64,000 nucleotides of DNA, taken from positions 5,262 to 69,261 of the forward strand of contig PLEQ01000059.1 of NCBI GenBank assembly GCA_003136475.1, written 5' to 3'. How positions within the stretch are numbered: the stretch's first letter is position 1; each line of letters starts with the position of its first letter. Positions 60,439 through 64,000 of the stretch are shown here, piece after piece. A model generated the notes under the pieces. It was not told the origin of the DNA. It searched no databases and worked only from the letters and a program-made list of their open reading frames with translations. The position numbers and the translations under genes are program-made. The stretch is from Deltaproteobacteria bacterium (GTDB lineage: Bacteria; Bdellovibrionota_B; Oligoflexia; Oligoflexales; Bog-1112).

Positions 60439-60639
60439 TTAATCCTCACACTCTACAACTACCTTGAACACTTTAGGTTTAGCATTACTAGGAATATCAC
60501 CATTTACACCGTCTTGTTTAATATGAGCCAAAATTTCCCTTTTACTTTTGGCTAGACTATCGAAAGGACAATAGTCTTGCATTACTTGCTGTAATGATTC
60601 GTTGCTGAGTTTATATCCATATCCTAATGTTTTCTTCAT
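60439..60639 (-). CDS. Hypothetical protein
   Basis: 66 residues from ATG 60639, directly after a junction motif. Helical then basic. Not recognised. Confidence 0.5.
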   Translation of the reverse strand: MKKTLGYGYKLSNESLQQVMQDYCPFDSLAKSKREILAHIKQDGVNGDIPSNAKPKVFKVVVECED

Positions 60640-60654
60640 AAAATTCACTTTTCG
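60637..60654 (-). repeat. Junction motif copy 6
   Basis: Minus-strand CCGAAAAGTGAATTTTATG-type copy (60637-60654) joining two genes. Confidence 0.6.
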
Positions 60655-61166
60655 GTAGTATTGACATGGAACACGTTTCCATGAGTATCCGTCCTAAACA
60701 CTCCCGGAAAATAACCAGTAGCCTGCATATGCAATTCAATAATCTCATTCCTAAGAGCTTCGTTTTCCTCTCCGTCAACTACATATTCCGACTTATGAAC
60801 TACAATCTTGCCATTGTCAGTATTGTAAACGTCTCCATCCTCACCGATCAGGAATACACCACCTTGAGGCATGACAATATAGTGATTTTTCATTTCAGCT
60901 CTAATCCCTTGATCATTAAACCATTCAGTAAGATACCCTTCGCATTCCTCAAACTTATCAAAATCATTGAATCTAACCCATGCACACACTTCGCCATATT
61001 CGTCGAATGTATAATCGGTAGAACGATTCAACTCAGCTACAGCATCGCGAAGTACTAGACAATCGTCGAAAATCTTATTGTATTCATCTTGTAACTGTGT
61101 TTCAATATCCGAACATTCAACCGCTTTAGTTTCAAGCATCGCCTTAAGTTCATTGATCTTATTCAT
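60645..61166 (-). CDS. Hypothetical acidic protein
   Basis: 173 residues from ATG 61166, six bases after GGGAG; ATG 61178 is an alternative. Helical start (INELKAMLETKAVECSDIET) and a beta part (GVFLIGEDGDVYNTDNGKIV). Not recognised. Confidence 0.55.
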   Translation of the reverse strand: MNKINELKAMLETKAVECSDIETQLQDEYNKIFDDCLVLRDAVAELNRSTDYTFDEYGEVCAWVRFNDFDKFEECEGYLTEWFNDQGIRAEMKNHYIVMPQGGVFLIGEDGDVYNTDNGKIVVHKSEYVVDGEENEALRNEIIELHMQATGYFPGVFRTDTHGNVFHVNTTEK

Positions 61167-61175
61167 ATTGTCTCC

Positions 61176-61193
61176 CATAAAATTCACTTTTCA
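61176..61193 (-). repeat. Junction motif copy 7
   Basis: Minus-strand CTGAAAAGTGAATTTTATG-type copy before the 60645 gene. Confidence 0.6.
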
Positions 61194-61194
61194 G

Positions 61195-61578
61195 TTATGC
61201 GCTCAGTTCATCCGAAGGTTTAAATCCCCATTCCCGCAATTCGTCGTCGTCTACAAAATGGATAGCTGAATTGATAAAGTAGTGTTCATTGCTATCGTCA
61301 ATCCAGCATCGCGTATCAACCCAAAACTCTTCATAATCGACTTCTTTTTGATCATCAGTATAGTTTTCAACCAATGTTTCGATAGCCTTTTCGATAGGCA
61401 CGGCATAGTCATAACACATATCCGAATTGATAGCGCCAGCATGGAGTAAAGTATAAGCGGCTAGATCCGTCAATCCCTTGTCTAGCATCAAATTCACATC
61501 GCTATAGCCTTCCTGATCAACCCATTGTGTTAGATACGTATGAATCTCTTCAATTAGTTCCACATCTTGGTTTTTCAT
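61195..61578 (-). CDS. Hypothetical acidic protein
   Basis: 127 residues, very acidic and helical (VELIEEIHTYLTQWVDQEGY). Not recognised. Overlaps the upstream stop by one base. Confidence 0.55.
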   Translation of the reverse strand: MKNQDVELIEEIHTYLTQWVDQEGYSDVNLMLDKGLTDLAAYTLLHAGAINSDMCYDYAVPIEKAIETLVENYTDDQKEVDYEEFWVDTRCWIDDSNEHYFINSAIHFVDDDELREWGFKPSDELSA

Positions 61579-61793
61579 TAGCTTACCTTTCTAATCTCTT
61601 GGTTATAGATCAGTTCAGCGCGTTCTAAGATGTCTTTGGCGTCGTAGAAGTTATCCGCAATGGCATGAATTTTGTATTGCAAATAATGTTCGTCGTCTGG
61701 AAAATCCCAGAGCATCGCAGTCCTTGGAGTCGTGCGTTCTGTCGGTAGGTCTGCAATGATAACCTTAGTCTTAATACAAATGATTTTCGCCAT
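61578..61793 (-). CDS. Hypothetical protein
   Basis: 71 residues (AKIICIKTKVIIADLPTERT, then helical end). Not recognised. Confidence 0.5.
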   Translation of the reverse strand: MAKIICIKTKVIIADLPTERTTPRTAMLWDFPDDEHYLQYKIHAIADNFYDAKDILERAELIYNQEIRKVS

Positions 61794-61794
61794 A

Positions 61795-61986
61795 TTAATA
61801 CTCCAATCCTAATCCAATTAAAGCGCATGCATAGACGTGTGCGCTTTGAAGTTTGCCTTTGATATCTTTTGGATCTAGGTTATGAACATCACAAAAATCC
61901 TCATAATCCTCGCGCTCTTTATCGTCAATTATATATTGAGCTACTTTTTTCAAAGCCTGAGTTTTAGTCATATATTTCTCAATCAA
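61795..61986 (-). CDS. Small hypothetical protein
   Basis: 63 residues, charged and helical (IDDKEREDYEDFCDVHNLD). Not recognised. Confidence 0.5.
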   Translation of the reverse strand: MIEKYMTKTQALKKVAQYIIDDKEREDYEDFCDVHNLDPKDIKGKLQSAHVYACALIGLGLEY

Positions 61987-62233
61987 TCATACTTTTAAAA
62001 GCAAGATATGTTGAACTTCCACAATTAGGACATACCTCAAGATATTCCGTACCAGTATCAACCAATCGTCCAAGGCGCCCGAAAGAGTGGCCATGTGTAC
62101 ACTTGAGAGAACTACAATAGGTGTAACACTTTTTAGTCAATGAAGCGTCAACTAATTCAGAATAGTCAAACAATTCACTAGTCAAACCTTGTTTACGAAT
62201 GCGATCATAACAAAAACTTTCGTGATCTTTCAT
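61979..62233 (-). CDS. Small zinc-ribbon protein
   Basis: 84 residues with CYTYC...C and CPNCGSSTYLAF, a likely zinc ribbon. Overlaps the next start. AGGAGG upstream of the ATG. Confidence 0.55.
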   Translation of the reverse strand: MKDHESFCYDRIRKQGLTSELFDYSELVDASLTKKCYTYCSSLKCTHGHSFGRLGRLVDTGTEYLEVCPNCGSSTYLAFKSMID

Positions 62234-62241
62234 ATATCCTC

Positions 62242-62370
62242 CTAGAAAATTTCTACAGTGTAACCTTTTGCTGTAAATTCTTTAGCTAAAGCTAGTGCGT
62301 CCCAAAACGACTCGCACAAAATTGGATCTAAGGTCATGTAAATCCATCCAACGCGCCATACTTTAATCAT
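62242..62370 (-). CDS. Small hypothetical protein
   Basis: 42 residues (IKVWRVGWIYMTLDPILCES), ending EFTAKGYTVEIF. ATGA overlap with the upstream peptide gene. Common build for phage small beta-alpha proteins. Confidence 0.5.
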   Translation of the reverse strand: MIKVWRVGWIYMTLDPILCESFWDALALAKEFTAKGYTVEIF

Positions 62371-62441
62371 AGAATACCATGTGCGTTAGCCACTGCTAGA
62401 ATTGTGATTAGTAAACAAATGCCTTTAATCAATTCACTCAT
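62367..62441 (-). CDS. 24-residue membrane peptide
   Basis: SELIKGICLLITILAVANA is a single hydrophobic helix. GAGG eight bases before the ATG, and ATGA overlap with the next gene. Confidence 0.45.
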   Translation of the reverse strand: MSELIKGICLLITILAVANAHGIL

Positions 62442-62443
62442 GA

Positions 62444-63040
62444 TCATATCCTCGAATACTTGAGAAAATGGTTCTGTGCTTTTCTAGCTGCTTCAAAAAC
62501 TTCGTCAGAACTAACCGTTCCAGTAACATTAACAGTTACTTGGATATAGTTATCCTCTTCTTGCCTGACAGTCCAATAGTTGTAGCCGCTAGAATCGTTC
62601 CAGGCATAGACTTCAAAGCCATTACCTATAAATTCATACTCTTCAATATCCTTTTCCATAGCAACGTATTGTTTTTCGGTCATGTCTTTAGAACGCGTGA
62701 ATATGGTTTCACTGAATAGTCTAGAATCGTCTCCACCGTCATGTGTCAACCCTGTTTCAGTAGCCAGTCTATCCATATATTCCTGTGTCACTTTAAACTT
62801 TGGTTTACGCTTAATCATATTAGTCTCCCTGTGCTGATTCATTATAGGTATGCTGGAATGTCTCACAACGTCTTTTGCGCGACTCACTAACACATCCAGA
62901 ATGTCTCTCATTGGATATCCCCAATGACGGTCCTTAAATCCGTTTTTATAGTTTAGAGCGCAATTCACAAGATCTTGAACTTCATTTTGAGTTATTTCAA
63001 CTTGAGTATTTTTACCGTACAATTTCAAGGTGACTTTCAT
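62444..63040 (-). CDS. Hypothetical protein
   Basis: 198 residues. The N-terminal part (VEITQNEVQDLVNCALNYKN) and the part after Met75 (KRKPKFKVTQEYMDRLATET) look like two modules; a strong AGGGAG stands before the internal ATG, so an internal start may give a shorter second product. Not recognised. Confidence 0.5.
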   Translation of the reverse strand: MKVTLKLYGKNTQVEITQNEVQDLVNCALNYKNGFKDRHWGYPMRDILDVLVSRAKDVVRHSSIPIMNQHRETNMIKRKPKFKVTQEYMDRLATETGLTHDGGDDSRLFSETIFTRSKDMTEKQYVAMEKDIEEYEFIGNGFEVYAWNDSSGYNYWTVRQEEDNYIQVTVNVTGTVSSDEVFEAARKAQNHFLKYSRI

Positions 63041-63198
63041 ACGTAAACATTCCCTTTTTTAATAGCATTAACCATTTTTTCAAGATCGTCAAAAGAAAAG
63101 TGAGAGGCCATTTCAATAGTTTTTTCAGAACTAACCCGCCGACCCAAATGCGAAGCGATGAAAACAATCATGTTAATTTTTTGTTTTAGTTCGCTCAT
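63037..63198 (-). CDS. Small hypothetical protein
   Basis: 53 residues, helical (SELKQKINMIVFIASHLGRR). TATGA overlap with the next gene. The first gene after the 63310 palindrome. Confidence 0.5.
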   Translation of the reverse strand: MSELKQKINMIVFIASHLGRRVSSEKTIEMASHFSFDDLEKMVNAIKKGNVYV

Positions 63199-63309
63199 AC
63201 AGACTATATTGCAGAGTTAATGCCATTAGCATGGATGAATCAAATGATTGTTTTTATTGATTATTTAATGACACAGAGATGCTAATACTTGTAGAACTTA
63301 TTTACAGTA

Positions 63310-63324
63310 TGACAATTTTTGTCA
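63310..63324. promoter_or_regulatory. Operator-like palindrome TGACAATTTTTGTCA
   Basis: Six-base arms TGACAA/TTGTCA, followed on the minus strand by TACTGTAAATAAG. The layout matches 59651. Confidence 0.6.
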
Positions 63325-63621
63325 GATATAGAACGTATAAACTATTAGTTTTTCAATAGGCACATGCTCAACGGCATAAATATGTGTGTGGCCTATTTTA
63401 GCCGTCTTTTTATCGGGAATATCAATAACGATCCATACGCCGCCCTTGTAGGCTACAGTATCGCCGATAACGATAGGATTATTGACAATGTGCTGAGTTG
63501 TAGGATTTTCACAGGCCTCACAATGCTGATAGAATGAAGTAAACAAAGCCTTTTTAATGGTGTGCCCACCACATTTAGGACATTTATCAGTCATTTTATC
63601 AGTCACGTTTACGCCGAACAT
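63322..63621 (-). CDS. Zinc-ribbon protein
   Basis: 99 residues. CPKCGGHTIKKALF...CEAC zinc ribbon, then a small beta barrel (IVIGDTVAYKGGVWIVIDIP). A second in-frame ATG (MTDKCPK) is an alternative start. Possible nucleic-acid binder. Confidence 0.55.
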   Translation of the reverse strand: MFGVNVTDKMTDKCPKCGGHTIKKALFTSFYQHCEACENPTTQHIVNNPIVIGDTVAYKGGVWIVIDIPDKKTAKIGHTHIYAVEHVPIEKLIVYTFYI

Positions 63622-63628
63622 ATTGGTA

Positions 63629-63748
63629 TTATTCCATTAATTTGGGCATTTTATCAGTCATTTTAGGACGCCATGGCACTAATAGCGATAGAGCGAAAAT
63701 CATGGCACTAAAACAATAACATAGGAAAATCACAACTAAGTATTTCAT
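63629..63748 (-). CDS. Small membrane peptide
   Basis: 39 residues: one hydrophobic segment (YLVVIFLCYCFSAMIFALSLL) then MTDKMPKLME. Its start overlaps the stop of the alanine-repeat gene (ATGA). Confidence 0.45.
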   Translation of the reverse strand: MKYLVVIFLCYCFSAMIFALSLLVPWRPKMTDKMPKLME

Positions 63749-64000
63749 TTCCAATACTTGAGAATGATAGTGCGAATGAGTTTTTCCTGGATAGCGCGTG
63801 CATTGGGCTCAGCAGCATAAGCAGCATCAGCAGCATAAGCAGCATCAGCAGCAGCAGCAGCAGCAACAACAGCATAAGCAGCATAAGCAGCATCAGCATC
63901 AGCATAAGCAGCATAAGCAGCAGCAGCAGCAACAACAGCATAAGCAACAGCAGCAGCAGCAACAACAGCATAAGCAGCATAAGCAGCATCAGCAGCAGCA
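63745..64000 (-). CDS. C-terminal end of alanine-repeat protein (runs off window)
   Basis: In the frame ending at TGA 63745 the triplet repeat reads AADAAYAAYAVVAAAA and similar, followed by a normal end AAEPNARAIQEKLIRTIILK. This is a known style of phage protein with Ala-Ala-(Tyr/Asp) repeats. The start lies beyond the window. A long Leu-rich frame on the same strand (63708-63989) is a shadow of the repeat. Function unknown. Confidence 0.7.
   Translation of the reverse strand, partial: AAADAAYAAYAVVAAAAVAYAVVAAAAAYAAYADADAAYAAYAVVAAAAAADAAYAADAAYAAEPNARAIQEKLIRTIILKYWK
63815..64000. repeat. GCA/TAA/TCA triplet-repeat tract
   Basis: Nearly pure trinucleotide repeat (GCA with CAA, TAA and TCA variants), coding for Ala-Tyr-Asp-Val repeats on the minus strand. 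It continues past the window end. Confidence 0.9.

Noticed and set aside
63708..63989. 93-residue Leu/Met-rich reading frame
   Set aside because: It is the shadow of the triplet repeat; the neighbouring frame gives an alanine-repeat protein with a normal C-terminus and an ATGA overlap with the next gene.

Overview
The window is part of the genome of a large, fairly low-GC tailed phage with a contractile tail (myovirus). It carries a large terminase, portal, MuF-type head protein, prohead protease, scaffold and major capsid genes, a tail sheath and tube, and long repetitive fibre genes. No ribosomal, central-metabolic or chromosomal gene is seen. A phage chaperonin, sigma factor, ThyX, tRNAs and many small unknown genes fit a large genome of which this is one part: no DNA polymerase, tape-measure gene or baseplate hub is visible. 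The host cannot be named; a lipoprotein with collagen-like repeats hints at a Gram-negative host.

Layout. 0-5 kb (minus): sigma factor, UvsW-like SF2 helicase, a three-copy 60-bp repeat block, an IS605-type TnpB element and two unknown genes. 5-14 kb (plus): homing endonuclease, GroEL-like chaperonin, terminase, portal, MuF protein. 13.6-17 kb (minus): HTH protein, ThyX, HNH endonuclease, small unknown genes; then an M15 peptidase (plus). 17.6-18.8 kb: about 765 bases without a protein gene, full of long stems, with a tRNA-Asn inside, followed by Hsp20 and a tRNA-Met. 18.8-24 kb: prohead protease (minus), then decoration protein, scaffold and capsid (plus). 24-48.6 kb: connector, neck, sheath, tube and fibre genes, interrupted by homing endonucleases and including a 2H-phosphoesterase-like gene and a GGDEF/Cas10-palm-like gene. 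48.6-50 kb: lysis-type membrane proteins. 50-52.8 kb: small minus-strand genes, part of them unusually GC-rich. 53-56 kb: two HNH genes among possible tail-assembly genes. 56-64 kb (minus): tightly overlapping small genes, a serine recombinase, a collagen-like lipoprotein, a tRNA-like element and an alanine-repeat protein running off the end.

How it fits together. A recurring CCAATCTTA motif stands a few bases to about 75 bases upstream of many virion and homing-endonuclease genes on both strands; it is a candidate phage late promoter that the encoded sigma factor might read. The prohead protease and the capsid N-terminus share a segment that looks like a common maturation cleavage site. At least eight homing endonucleases and one TnpB have entered between essential genes without breaking them.

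Most unusual items: a phage gene with a compact GGDEF/Cas10-like palm, six CxxC knuckles and an apparent -1 frameshift extension, in the same gene cluster as a 2H-phosphoesterase-like gene; a CRISPR-like 31/29-base repeat block next to TnpB; and the large structured RNA candidate with a tRNA inside.
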